NCBI RefSeq assembly: GCF_011047135.1
Contig: NZ_CP049255.1
Location: 1,798,001-1,862,000, forward strand
Length of the DNA: 64,000 nucleotides
DNA from: Microbacterium endophyticum
GTDB taxonomy: Bacteria; Actinomycetota; Actinomycetes; Actinomycetales; Microbacteriaceae
Direction of reading: 5' to 3'
Shown one piece after another: positions 43,438-52,064 of the stretch. The position numbers were made by a program, and so were the translations under genes. Each line of letters starts with the position of its first letter. Position 1 is the first letter of the stretch. Below the pieces are notes generated by a model. It saw nothing but the letters and a program-made list of their open reading frames with translations, searched no databases and had not been told where the DNA came from.

Positions 43438-43456
43438 GAATACTTAGCCTAGCTCA

Positions 43457-43473
43457 TTAGTGTTGCTAACTAA
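43457..43473. promoter_or_regulatory. Probable MarR operator
   Basis: TTAGT and ACTAA arms flank GTTGCTA (43457-43473). It overlaps the last codons of the upstream MFS gene and lies 20 nt before the marR start. A related TTGCTAG sequence stands upstream of the first MFS gene near 45100 on the minus strand, which may be a second site. Confidence 0.55.
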
Positions 43474-45082
43474 AATTGGACGCGTTCTCTTCGGTGTTAT
43501 CTTCGCGTCGAGACGACGCGCCGCCCCGACCCAGTGCAAACGTTGCACCGAGCCCGACCACGAGGAATCCTGCCGCGGTATAGGCGGCAAAACGGGTGCC
43601 GTCAGAGAACGCCGACTTGGCGGCATCCGCTGTTGCTTCAGACTGCCCCGACGCTTCAAGTCCCGAGATGGCAGATCCCGCGCTGTCTACGACGGCTGAC
43701 ACCACCTGGTCGCGCTGTGACGCGGCGAGCCCCTGTTCGTCGAGAGACGTCGACAGGATGCCGGCGGTGCTTGTGAACAGCACCGTGCCAAGGATTGCGA
43801 TGCCGAGGGCTGAGCCGACCTGCCGTGCTGTCGACTGGGTGCCCGAGCCTTGGCCGGAGAGCTCAACCGGAACATCCTGCAAGATGACGCCCGTGAGTTG
43901 CGCGGTGGCAAGGCCCACTCCCATGCCGTATACGAAGAGCGCAGGCAGTAGCCAACCCCACGGCGCGTCGGGTCGAATGACGAGCGCAACCCCTACAACG
44001 CCGATGATCTCGGCGGCGATACCCGCCCGCACGAGCACGACGGGGCGCACTCGACCGCTTGTCGCCCCCGCGATTCCGCTCGCAAAGAATGATCCGACGG
44101 CGAGTGCGAGCAGGATGAGTCCGGTATTCAACGCGTTGAAGCCCAGGACGAATTGCAGCCACAGCGGTAGCGACAAAATGATGCCGAACTCGCCGAGCGC
44201 CACGACGAGGGCTGCGATGTTGCCGTTTGTGAATGACGAGATCCGAAAGAGCGAAAACTCGATGAGCGACGATTTGCCCACACGGCGCCGGTGGAGTCCC
44301 CAGGCGATGAAGCCGACGAGGGAAAGCGCGGTGATCGCGAACGCGACCGGCACGGGCGAGAGCGCAAATGGCCAGGAGAAGCCACCGATCTCGAACGCCC
44401 CTTTTGCCGTCCACCATCCGTAGGTGCGGCCTTCGATAAGTCCGAATACCAGCGTTCCGAAGAGTGCAACTGAAAGCCCGGCGCCCACAAAATCGAGGTT
44501 TCCTGCTCGGTGTTCTTTCGACTCTCGAATCGTGAGAAGGATGCCGATAAACACGATGATTCCAAGGGGGATGTTGATCCCGAATGCCCAGCGCCACGAG
44601 AAGTAGGTCGTCAGCCATCCGCCGAGGAGTGGGCCGAGCGCGGCCATTCCGCCGATTGTCGAACCCCAAATGGCGAACGCGATACCGCGTTCACGACCCC
44701 GGAATGTGGCGTTGATGAGAGACAGTGTGGTGGGGAGGATCATTGCGCCGCCGATGCCCTGCACGAGGCGAGCGAGGATCAAGAGATCACCGGTGGGCGC
44801 AAGGGCCGCGAACACCGATGACGCCGCGAAGATCACGATCCCCACCAGAAGCATCCGTCGTCGGCCGAAACGGTCGGCAAAGCTGCCGAACAGCAGGAGG
44901 AGAGAGGCGAAGACGAGCGTGTATGCCTCTTGGACCCACTGCACCTGGGTCGAGGAGATTCCCAGATCCGTGACGATCGAGGGCACCGCGACGTTAACGA
45001 TCGTCGAGTCCACGATGATGAGTGAAACGGCGACGCTGATGAAGATCAGCCCGGCCCAACGGCGGCGTTCAAAATCGACCAT
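43466..45082 (-). CDS. MFS drug transporter, DHA2 (14-TM) family
   Basis: The 538-residue protein has about 14 membrane segments and the DHA2 (EmrB/QacA) hallmarks: DSTIVNVAVPSIVTDLG in helix 1, WVQEAYTLVFA in helix 2 and a loop with GSFADRFGRRRML. It uses the proton gradient to expel drugs or toxic metabolites. The ATG at 45082 was chosen; a TTG at 45106 in the same frame is the only other candidate and has no support. It is the first gene of the MFS-MarR-MFS operon. In a plant-associated organism it may export phenolics or antimicrobials released from plant glycosides. Confidence 0.88.
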   Translation of the reverse strand: MVDFERRRWAGLIFISVAVSLIIVDSTIVNVAVPSIVTDLGISSTQVQWVQEAYTLVFASLLLLFGSFADRFGRRRMLLVGIVIFAASSVFAALAPTGDLLILARLVQGIGGAMILPTTLSLINATFRGRERGIAFAIWGSTIGGMAALGPLLGGWLTTYFSWRWAFGINIPLGIIVFIGILLTIRESKEHRAGNLDFVGAGLSVALFGTLVFGLIEGRTYGWWTAKGAFEIGGFSWPFALSPVPVAFAITALSLVGFIAWGLHRRRVGKSSLIEFSLFRISSFTNGNIAALVVALGEFGIILSLPLWLQFVLGFNALNTGLILLALAVGSFFASGIAGATSGRVRPVVLVRAGIAAEIIGVVGVALVIRPDAPWGWLLPALFVYGMGVGLATAQLTGVILQDVPVELSGQGSGTQSTARQVGSALGIAILGTVLFTSTAGILSTSLDEQGLAASQRDQVVSAVVDSAGSAISGLEASGQSEATADAAKSAFSDGTRFAAYTAAGFLVVGLGATFALGRGGASSRREDNTEENASNFS

Positions 45083-45159
45083 GAAAGTATCTCGCTTTTC
45101 TAGCAATATCTGACACGCGGAACGTTACTCCTCGTCCCACCTATTGCCAACCCGGCATC

Positions 45160-45165
45160 TAGGCT
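45160..45165 (+). promoter_or_regulatory. Leaderless -10 element (TAGGCT)
   Basis: TAGGCT lies 7 nt before the ATG at 45173. The identical hexamer is found before two other genes in this region, at 46037 and 48632. Confidence 0.5.
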
Positions 45166-45172
45166 CATGCGC

Positions 45173-46027
45173 ATGCCCGAGTTCATCGACGCGCACGGTG
45201 TTGCGATCGTCTACGACGTTTATCCCGCTGAGACAACGACCCGCGGAGTCGTGCAACTTCTCCACGGTGTCGGCGAGCATGCTGGCCGGTACAGCACTGT
45301 TATTTCAGCTCTCACCGCTGATGGCTTCATCGTCTACGCCGACGACCACCGCGGCCACGGGCGCACCGGCATCCGTCAGTACGACGGCGACCTGAGCAAA
45401 CTTGGACAACTCGGTGTCGGCGGGCACCGCGCAGCAGTCAACGCCGTGTGGCAACTCACCGAGATCATTCGTACCGACAACCCCGATCTGCCACTTGTGC
45501 TGTTGGGGCATTCGTGGGGCTCGTTCTTGGCGCAGATACTGGTGAATTCGCACCCCGGTGCGTACGACGGTCTCGTGCTGTCAGGGTCGGCGCTGCTCTG
45601 GCCCGGAAGCCTGAACTCGGGCGACCTCAATGCGCCGTGGGCGGGAGAAGACGCTAACGGCATGGAATGGCTGTCTAGCGATGCTTCGGTACAGCAGAAC
45701 TTTCTCGATGACCCGCTCACGACGACGACGCCCCTCGCAAAGCTCTTCGGGATGCGGGAAGCCGCGCGGATGCTCGGTCGGCCCAGAAAGAATCTGGGAC
45801 GCAACATCCCCCTGCTTTTGATGGTCGGTCGTGATGACACCGTCGGCGGCCCGCGAAGCGTGCATAAACTCGCTGCGGCCTACCGTGAACGTTCGAAGCT
45901 CACCGACATCACGACCCTCGTCTACCCCGAGACGCGACACGAGATCTTCAACGACAAGACCCAAGACGAGGTGCGCGCCGATCTTCGGGCGTGGCTCGAT
46001 ACGCGCTTTCCCGCTCGCGACGCCTGA
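45173..46027 (+). CDS. Alpha/beta hydrolase, monoacylglycerol lipase-like
   Basis: The 284-residue protein is a serine hydrolase of the lysophospholipase/monoacylglycerol lipase group. It has an oxyanion HGVGEHAGRY motif, the nucleophile elbow LGHSWGS, an Asp in GRDDTVGG and a His in TRHEIFND. It cleaves ester bonds in glycerides or similar small esters. The ATG at 45173 is preferred over that at 45167 because a TAGGCT hexamer 7 nt upstream suggests a leaderless mRNA starting there. It is separated from the lipoate ligase gene by 21 nt and may be transcribed with it. Confidence 0.84.
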   Translation: MPEFIDAHGVAIVYDVYPAETTTRGVVQLLHGVGEHAGRYSTVISALTADGFIVYADDHRGHGRTGIRQYDGDLSKLGQLGVGGHRAAVNAVWQLTEIIRTDNPDLPLVLLGHSWGSFLAQILVNSHPGAYDGLVLSGSALLWPGSLNSGDLNAPWAGEDANGMEWLSSDASVQQNFLDDPLTTTTPLAKLFGMREAARMLGRPRKNLGRNIPLLLMVGRDDTVGGPRSVHKLAAAYRERSKLTDITTLVYPETRHEIFNDKTQDEVRADLRAWLDTRFPARDA

Positions 46028-46036
46028 GCTCACGCC

Positions 46037-46042
46037 TAGGCT
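46037..46042 (+). promoter_or_regulatory. Leaderless -10 element (TAGGCT) of the lipoate ligase gene
   Basis: TAGGCT is followed by GGAGCC (6 nt) and the ATG at 46049. Confidence 0.5.
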
Positions 46043-46048
46043 GGAGCC

Positions 46049-47098
46049 ATGCACGGTGAATACAAGGTGCCTGGTGGCAAGCTCGTCGTTGTCGACCTCG
46101 AGGTGACCGATGGCGTCATCTCTCAGTTCCACCTCGCCGGAGACTTCTTTCTCGAACCCGACGATGCGCTCGCCGACATCGACGCCGCGGTGACGGGGCT
46201 TCCCGACACCTCCGATGTGCCAACGATCGCGGCCGCGGTTCGCGCCGCACTACCCGAGGGCGCCCAGCTCTTGGGTTTCACTCCCGAATCAGTGGCGACG
46301 GCCGTGCGTCGAGCGCTCGTTGTAGCGCCCGGATGGGCTGACTTCGACTGGGAGGTCGTGCACGATCGTCCCGTTTCGCCGCGGATGAACCTGGCTCTCG
46401 ATGAGGTTTTGACGAATCGTGTCGGAGATGGTCGCCGCAATCCGACCCTGCGGCTGTGGGAGTGGAATGAGTCTGCTGTCGTGATCGGGTCTTTCCAGTC
46501 GCTTCGTAACGAAGTCGACCCCGAAGGAGCCAAGAGCCACGGTTTTGACGTCGTCCGCCGCATCTCGGGAGGCGGGGCGATGATGATGGGCGCGAACTCG
46601 ATCGTGACCTATTCCCTGTACGTACCGGCATCCCTCGTGTCGGGAATGACCTTCGCCGACTCGTACGCGTTCCTCGACGACTGGGTGCTTGAGGCGCTTC
46701 GTTCGCTCGGAATCGACGCTTCGTATCAGCCGCTCAATGACATCACCGGCCCCGAAGGCAAGATCGGTGGTGCCGCGCAAAAGCGGCTCGCGAACGGTGG
46801 AGTTTTGCACCATGCCACGCTCAGCTACGACATGGACGGCCAGGTCATGACGGAGGTACTCCGCATCGGCCGCGAAAAGCTCAGTGATAAGGGCACAGTT
46901 TCGGCCGCCAAGCGTGTCGACCCGTTGCGGCGTCAGACCGGCTTGCCACGAGACGAGATCATTCAGCGGTTTATCGATACCTTCACTACTCGGTACGGCG
47001 CAACAACCGGGCATATCACCGAAGAGGAATATGCCGAGGCTGAAGCGCTCGTCGAGGCGAAGTTCGCCACCGACGCGTGGCTCAATCGCGTTCCGTGA
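46049..47098 (+). CDS. lplA: Lipoate-protein ligase with permuted domain order
   Basis: The 349-residue protein carries an accessory-type domain at its N-terminus (residues 1-85, HGEYKVPGGKLVVVDLEV and GDFFLEPDDAL) and the BPL/LplA catalytic domain after it (about 95-349). The catalytic part has RRISGGGAMMMG and GKIGGAAQKR with the Lys expected to bind lipoyl-adenylate. In E. coli LplA the accessory domain is C-terminal, and in some archaea it is a separate protein (LplB). Here the order is reversed. It attaches lipoate to the E2 and H proteins. The next gene starts in its stop (GTGA at 47095). Confidence 0.85.
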   Translation: MHGEYKVPGGKLVVVDLEVTDGVISQFHLAGDFFLEPDDALADIDAAVTGLPDTSDVPTIAAAVRAALPEGAQLLGFTPESVATAVRRALVVAPGWADFDWEVVHDRPVSPRMNLALDEVLTNRVGDGRRNPTLRLWEWNESAVVIGSFQSLRNEVDPEGAKSHGFDVVRRISGGGAMMMGANSIVTYSLYVPASLVSGMTFADSYAFLDDWVLEALRSLGIDASYQPLNDITGPEGKIGGAAQKRLANGGVLHHATLSYDMDGQVMTEVLRIGREKLSDKGTVSAAKRVDPLRRQTGLPRDEIIQRFIDTFTTRYGATTGHITEEEYAEAEALVEAKFATDAWLNRVP

Positions 47099-47973
47099 GT
47101 CTTTCTGCTCTGGGCGATGTCGACATTTATCACGCCGACAGCCTTGAGGTCGCACGCTCGCTTGCGAGCGAGTCATTTACTCTCATCTATCTCGACCCGC
47201 CCTTCAATACCGGGCGCACCAGGTCGCGCCCACCAACTGTTGCGCCAGATTCTGCCCCCGCGACAGCCGTGCCCTACGCGGGGTTTCGAGGTCGCTCCTA
47301 CCAGCGCTTGCGCGGAGATCTGCGCACGTACGACGACACCTTCGACGATTATTGGGGGTTCCTCGAGCCGCGCCTCATCGAGAGCTGGCGACTGCTCGCC
47401 GATGACGGCACTCTCTACCTGCACCTGGACTACCGCGAATCGCACTACGCCAAAGTGCTCATGGACGCGCTATTTGGTCGCGACAAATTCTTGAACGAAC
47501 TCGTCTGGGCCTATGACTACGGTGCCAAAACCAAGCGGCGGTGGCCGACGAAGCACGAGACGATCCTCGTTTACGTCAAGAATCCGGCGCGTTACTGGTT
47601 CGATTCGGATGCCGTTGACCGTGAACCGTATATGGCTCCGGGACTTGTGACACCTGAAAAGGCAGCGCGCGGCAAGCTCCCCACCGACGTCTGGTGGCAC
47701 ACGATCGTCCCGACCAAGGGGCACGAGAAGACGGGCTACCCCACGCAGAAGCCGGAGGGCATTCTGCGCCGAATCGTGCAGGCATCGAGTCGTCCGGGAG
47801 ATCGGGTGCTCGATCTCTTTGCCGGCAGTGGGACGACAGGCGCTGCAGCCGCGGTGCTTGGGCGACACGCTGTCCTCGTCGATACGAGCGCCGAAGCTGT
47901 TGCGATCATGAGCGCACGGCTTCGTCACGCGCACGTACACGCCGATGCGGATGTCTCAGCTTCCGATCGCTGA
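47095..47973 (+). CDS. Orphan DNA methyltransferase (beta-class, N4/N6)
   Basis: The 292-residue protein has motif IV DPPF at residues 34-37 (IYLDPPFNTG), a variable target-recognition region, and motif I near the C-terminus (DLFAGSGTTG), the order of beta-class amino-methyltransferases such as CcrM. It methylates adenine N6 or cytosine N4 in a specific DNA sequence. No restriction enzyme is encoded nearby, so it is probably an orphan that acts in regulation or genome maintenance. The GTG at 47095 overlaps the lipoate ligase stop. The GTG at 47077 is a further in-frame candidate. The recognition site cannot be predicted. Confidence 0.85.
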   Translation: MSLSALGDVDIYHADSLEVARSLASESFTLIYLDPPFNTGRTRSRPPTVAPDSAPATAVPYAGFRGRSYQRLRGDLRTYDDTFDDYWGFLEPRLIESWRLLADDGTLYLHLDYRESHYAKVLMDALFGRDKFLNELVWAYDYGAKTKRRWPTKHETILVYVKNPARYWFDSDAVDREPYMAPGLVTPEKAARGKLPTDVWWHTIVPTKGHEKTGYPTQKPEGILRRIVQASSRPGDRVLDLFAGSGTTGAAAAVLGRHAVLVDTSAEAVAIMSARLRHAHVHADADVSASDR

Positions 47974-48043
47974 AACTCTTGACATCGGCGAGTGAAGCCG
48001 AGTAGTTGTTGCTTGATTTGCAATGACGAAAGGGACGCCGATC

Positions 48044-48634
48044 ATGCCCGCACGATTCGTCTACTGGATGAATGTTTCGCTCGATCTCAAAATTGAGCGC
48101 GACCGTGACGAAGACGGATCTGGCGACTGGATGAGTATCGACGAGGCCATCCACCTGGTCTTCAATGCGCGAGCAGCCGGGCTCACGCACATGGTGCAAG
48201 GCCGAAAAGTGTACGAAGCCATGGAGCAGTACTGGCCGGCTGTGAGAGAAGATCCCTCACAGCCGGCGTTTGCGCGGGCGTACGGGGAGATCTGGACCTC
48301 GATGCCGAAGACTCTCGTCTCGAGGTCTCGCACGAATGCCGACTACAACACTCAGATCATTGGCGACCGTGCGATGGATCGCCTCGCAGCGCTCCGTGCT
48401 GAATCAACGGGTGATATTGGTGTCGGCGGCGCAGATGTTGCGAGCCAGATGCTTCTCGCAGGCTTGCTCGATGAACTGCTCCTGTTCACACACCCCGTCA
48501 TCCTCGGGCGTGGGCGGCCAGTTTTCGATGCCTACGACGAGCCCATCAAGCTGAACCTCTTAGAACAGGCTGCGTATCCGGGAGGAGTGACAATGCATCG
48601 CTATGCCATCGACTACCCCGCCGTGGCGTCCTAG
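48044..48634 (+). CDS. Dihydrofolate reductase-like (RibD C-terminal domain) protein
   Basis: The 196-residue protein has the DHFR/RibD C-terminal fold, with a GRKVYEAM segment near residue 47 and the NADPH-binding GGADVASQML near 135. Housekeeping folate reductase (FolA) has a different sequence, so this is one of the dihydrofolate reductase family proteins whose substrate is not known. The ATG at 48044 is preferred because AAAGGGA lies 8 nt upstream. An ATG at 48023 adds seven weak residues. It stands alone before the LLM gene. Confidence 0.82.
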   Translation: MPARFVYWMNVSLDLKIERDRDEDGSGDWMSIDEAIHLVFNARAAGLTHMVQGRKVYEAMEQYWPAVREDPSQPAFARAYGEIWTSMPKTLVSRSRTNADYNTQIIGDRAMDRLAALRAESTGDIGVGGADVASQMLLAGLLDELLLFTHPVILGRGRPVFDAYDEPIKLNLLEQAAYPGGVTMHRYAIDYPAVAS

Positions 48635-48637
48635 GCT
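48632..48637 (+). promoter_or_regulatory. Leaderless -10 element (TAGGCT) of the LLM gene
   Basis: TAGGCT lies at the end of the DHFR-like gene, followed by GACGCC (6 nt) and the ATG at 48644. Confidence 0.5.
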
Positions 48638-48643
48638 GACGCC

Positions 48644-49618
48644 ATGCGATACGGAATCTTTACCCCTCAGGGCTGGCGATTTGATCTCGTCGACATCGAC
48701 GACCGGGATCAGTGGTCGGCGATGCGCGGACTCGCCCAGCGCGCCGACGCCGGGGCGTGGGAATCGTTGTGGGTCTACGACCACTTCCACACTGTTCCGG
48801 TGGCAAGTGATGAGGCAACCCACGAAGCCTGGACTCTGATGTCGGCGTTCGCGGCATCGACCTCCCGTATCCGTCTCGGTCAGATGTGCACCTGCATGGG
48901 ATACCGAAACCCGGCGATGCTCGCAAAGGTCGCTGCAACCGTTGATCATGTGTCTGGTGGGCGTGTCGAGATGGGTATCGGCGGCGGCTGGTACGAGCAC
49001 GAGTGGCGTGCGTATGGTTATGGCTTTCCGGCGATCGGTGACCGGCTCGCGATGCTCCGGGAAGGCGTTGAGATCATGAGCCAGGCGTGGACCACCGGCA
49101 CGGCGACTCTGGCGGGCAAGCACTATCAGGTTGATGGCGCGATCGTCCGCCCGCTTCCGGTGCAGCAGGGCGGAATCCCGATGTGGATCGCGGGCGGCGG
49201 CGAGAAAGTAACGCTGAAAATCGCGGCAAAATACGCCGGGTACACGAATTTCGCTGGCTCCATGGACGAGTTCGACCACAAGAGCGAAGTGCTCCGTGGC
49301 CACTGCGCTGCTATCGGTCGGGACGACACCGAGATCGTGCGATCCATGAACTTCAACACGATTGTCGGCTCGACCGAGGCCGAAGCGAACGATCGACTCG
49401 CCGCTGTGAAAGCGCGCCTGCTGCCTCATGTTGGTGAAGAGCGCGCCACGCGGATCGAGCAGGACTATCGCGCATCAGATGGGTTCGGCACCACCGAACA
49501 GGTCGCGGAACGTCTCGCCGCCCGTGAAAAACGTGGCCTCGGCTACGCCATCCACTACTTTCCAGAGGCGGCGTATGACGTTTCCGGAATGGAACTTTTC
49601 GAACGCGACGTGATGTGA
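48644..49618 (+). CDS. LLM-class F420-dependent oxidoreductase
   Basis: The 324-residue protein is a TIM-barrel enzyme of the luciferase-like monooxygenase superfamily. It shows the F420-type features seen in actinobacteria: VYDHFHT near residue 44, GQMCTCMGYRNPAMLAK and GGGWYEHE. Members oxidise or reduce substrates with cofactor F420 or FMN. The substrate is unknown, and the choice between F420 and FMN is inferred from family resemblance. It begins 6 nt after a TAGGCT hexamer without a ribosome site, so it is probably leaderless. It is followed by the convergent galK gene. Confidence 0.83.
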   Translation: MRYGIFTPQGWRFDLVDIDDRDQWSAMRGLAQRADAGAWESLWVYDHFHTVPVASDEATHEAWTLMSAFAASTSRIRLGQMCTCMGYRNPAMLAKVAATVDHVSGGRVEMGIGGGWYEHEWRAYGYGFPAIGDRLAMLREGVEIMSQAWTTGTATLAGKHYQVDGAIVRPLPVQQGGIPMWIAGGGEKVTLKIAAKYAGYTNFAGSMDEFDHKSEVLRGHCAAIGRDDTEIVRSMNFNTIVGSTEAEANDRLAAVKARLLPHVGEERATRIEQDYRASDGFGTTEQVAERLAAREKRGLGYAIHYFPEAAYDVSGMELFERDVM

Positions 49619-49640
49619 GCGAGAGGGTGCCGGCTCGGGG

Positions 49641-50819
49641 TTACGAGTCGCGCCGTGCGCCCTGCGACGGATACACCGGAAACACCTGGGGTGCGGTGAA
49701 GCCGGCGTCATAGAACGCTTTCTCGACAGCCTCGGCGACCGAAACCGTATCTTCGGCGTGGATCAGCGCGATTGCCGACCCGCCAAACCCGCCACCGGTC
49801 ATACGCGCGCCGACGGCACCGGCAGCAACTGATGCCTCAACCGCGGTATCGAGCTCGGCGATCGAGATCTCGAAGTCGTCGCGCATTGACGCGTGGGAAG
49901 CCAGCAGCAGTTCTCCGATTGCGAGTGGACCGGATGCCGCAAGCTTTGCGACGGTGTCGAGCACCCGCTGGTTCTCGGTGACAATGTGTCGAACACGGCG
50001 AAAGGTGACGTCATCCATCAGTTTCTCGGCACGGGGTAGGTGGTCGATCGAAAGATCGCGGAGCGCGGGAACACCCATGATCGCGGCGCCCTTCTCGCAC
50101 GACTCGCGGCGCTCGCGGTAGCCGCCCGTCGAGTGTGAGTGCTGCACCTTGGTGTTGATCACAAGGAGCTCAAGTCCCGCAGACTCGAGGCCGAGGTTGA
50201 TGACCTGGGTTTCGAGCGAGCGGCAGTCGAGAAAGATTGCTGCGTCGGGCTGGCCGAGCATGGATGCCATTTGGTCCATGATTCCCGTCGGGGCGCCAAC
50301 GGCTTCGTTCTCAGCTTTGCGACCAACTTTGGCGAGCTCCACGGGTGTCAATCCGAGTTCCCACACATCATTGAGCGCACCCGAAACAGCGCCTTCGATG
50401 GCCGCTGACGAGGAGAGCCCGCTGCCGACGGGAACCTCTGAAGCGATCGCCAGGTCGAAGCCCGACACCGCGCCTACCGGGGTATTCGTGGTCTGAAGGA
50501 TCGCCCACGCAACGCCGAGCGGATAGGTAGCCCACTCCGGAACGCGGTCGTGGTGTGCCGGGAAGAGGTCATCCAACTCGTCGAGGCTTACTTCGACCAC
50601 ACCATCGGTGAACGTCGAAGCGACGCGGACACGGCGGTCATCGCGCAACGCGAGGGCGGCATCGGTGCGCTGTGCGATCGCAAACGGAAGGACGAAGCCG
50701 TCGTTGTAGTCGGTGTGCTCGCCGATCAGGTTGGCGCGTCCCGCCGACGACCAGATGCCCTCGGGGTCGCGTCCTACGATCTGGATAAAAAGTTCTTTCG
50801 CGGCGGCGATGGCGGTCAT
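49641..50819 (-). CDS. galK: Galactokinase
   Basis: The 392-residue GHMP kinase has the galactokinase signature GRANLIGEHTDYNDG near residue 25, the ATP loop PVGSGLSSSAAIEG near 130 and a C-terminal GARMTGGGFGGSAI. It phosphorylates galactose at C1, the first Leloir step. The start overlaps the galT stop (ATGA, 50816-50819), so galT and galK are one leftward unit. It uses galactose released by the GH35 enzyme encoded nearby. Confidence 0.94.
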   Translation of the reverse strand: MTAIAAAKELFIQIVGRDPEGIWSSAGRANLIGEHTDYNDGFVLPFAIAQRTDAALALRDDRRVRVASTFTDGVVEVSLDELDDLFPAHHDRVPEWATYPLGVAWAILQTTNTPVGAVSGFDLAIASEVPVGSGLSSSAAIEGAVSGALNDVWELGLTPVELAKVGRKAENEAVGAPTGIMDQMASMLGQPDAAIFLDCRSLETQVINLGLESAGLELLVINTKVQHSHSTGGYRERRESCEKGAAIMGVPALRDLSIDHLPRAEKLMDDVTFRRVRHIVTENQRVLDTVAKLAASGPLAIGELLLASHASMRDDFEISIAELDTAVEASVAAGAVGARMTGGGFGGSAIALIHAEDTVSVAEAVEKAFYDAGFTAPQVFPVYPSQGARRDS

Positions 50820-51982
50820 ACGGATACTCCTTCAATTGCAGTGCGCAGGCGTTCAGCGGCCGACTCGGGCGGGATGTCCCCGATCCACGCGCCCATGGCT
50901 GATTCGGAGCCTGCGAGGTATTTCAATTTGTCTGCCGCGCGGCGCGGAGACGTGATCTCGAGGTGCATGCGGATGCTTTCGCGTCCGACATTCACAGGCG
51001 CCTGATGCCATGCGGCGATGTATGGGGTTGGCGTCTCGTAGAGGGCATCGATGCCGCGCAGGAGTCGCAGATACATCGGGGCGAGTTCGTCGCGTTCGGC
51101 CCCCGTCGTGCCGGCGAAGTCGGCGACGTGACGGTGGGGCAGCAGGTGGATCTCCAGAGGCCAGCGGGCAGCGAACGGTACAAAAGCGGTCCAGTGTTCG
51201 CCGCGGAGCAACACGCGCTCTGATGCCTGTTCGAATTCGAGAATGCGCGCGAAGAGATCTTCGCCGCCACGTTCGATGGATGACAGCAGGCGCTGCGTGC
51301 GAGGTGTGACGTAGGGGTAGGAGTAGATCTGCCCGTGCGGGTGGGGGAGTGTCACTCCGATTTCTTGGCCACGGTTTTCGAACGGAAAGACCTGCTCGAT
51401 GCCGGGAAGAGCCGAAAGTGCGGCGGTTCGATCAGCCCACGCTTCGATGACGGTGCGAGCCCGTGTCACCGTTTGGGTTCCAAATGAACCCGCGTGCTCT
51501 GGACTGAAACAGACGACTTCGCAGCGACCCACTGAGGTGCGGGTGCGTCCGAGATCGATGGTGTCGAGGTCATCGACGCCCTGCGGCGCGTCAGCTGCTG
51601 CCGGTGCATCTCCGAAAGCTTCAGCGAGCGCCGGGCCGAACGAGGGTGATTTGTTCTCGAAGACCGCGACGTCGTAGGTCGACGGAATTTCGGATGGGTT
51701 CGTCGGTGACTGCGGCGAGAGCGGGTCAAGCTCGGCAGGCGGCAAAAAGGCGCGATTCTGCCGTGCCGCGGCAATCGAGATCCAGTCGCCGGTCAGCACA
51801 TCGAGCCGCATCGTGGCCGTGTCGGGGCGCACTGCGAGGTCGCGGGTGTCGATTCCACGCTCAGCGCCGAGCGTTGTGTTCGGGTCGTCGTAGTAGAAGA
51901 GGTCTCGGCCGTCGGCAAGGCGGGTTGATCGCTTGATGACTCCGGCGCCGAGGGGCTGCGCTGTAGGCTCGTTTTTGGTCAC
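50816..51982 (-). CDS. galT: Galactose-1-phosphate uridylyltransferase
   Basis: The 388-residue protein is class I GalT, with the nucleophile motif HPHGQ (TLPHPHGQIYSYP) and zinc-site residues including HRHVADF nearby. It swaps UMP between UDP-glucose and galactose 1-phosphate. Its start is a GTG at 51982, 6 nt after a TAGCGT hexamer with a TTGTCG -35 box 17 nt further upstream, so the mRNA is likely leaderless. A LacI operator overlaps this promoter. It precedes galK with overlapping stop and start. Confidence 0.93.
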   Translation of the reverse strand: MTKNEPTAQPLGAGVIKRSTRLADGRDLFYYDDPNTTLGAERGIDTRDLAVRPDTATMRLDVLTGDWISIAAARQNRAFLPPAELDPLSPQSPTNPSEIPSTYDVAVFENKSPSFGPALAEAFGDAPAAADAPQGVDDLDTIDLGRTRTSVGRCEVVCFSPEHAGSFGTQTVTRARTVIEAWADRTAALSALPGIEQVFPFENRGQEIGVTLPHPHGQIYSYPYVTPRTQRLLSSIERGGEDLFARILEFEQASERVLLRGEHWTAFVPFAARWPLEIHLLPHRHVADFAGTTGAERDELAPMYLRLLRGIDALYETPTPYIAAWHQAPVNVGRESIRMHLEITSPRRAADKLKYLAGSESAMGAWIGDIPPESAAERLRTAIEGVSV

Positions 51983-52019
51983 GATAACACGCTAGCAATC
52001 AACCGTGTTATCGACAACA
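51983..52019. promoter_or_regulatory. galT promoter with LacI-type operators
   Basis: On the minus strand TTGTCG (plus-strand 52012-52017), a 17-nt spacer and TAGCGT (51989-51994) form a promoter 6 nt before the galT GTG. A pair of inverted 9-mers GATAACACG/CGTGTTATC (51983-51991 and 52004-52012) spans it, and TGTTATCGACAACA (52006-52019) is a near-palindrome typical of LacI-family operators. The divergent regulator at 52065 probably binds here and represses both genes. Confidence 0.7.
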
Positions 52020-52064
52020 TGGAAACGCACACGGCGGTGCTTTACGTCGCGAAGTGAGGAAATA

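Noticed and set aside
47095..47973. Restriction-modification system
   Set aside because: No endonuclease or specificity gene is encoded on either side.
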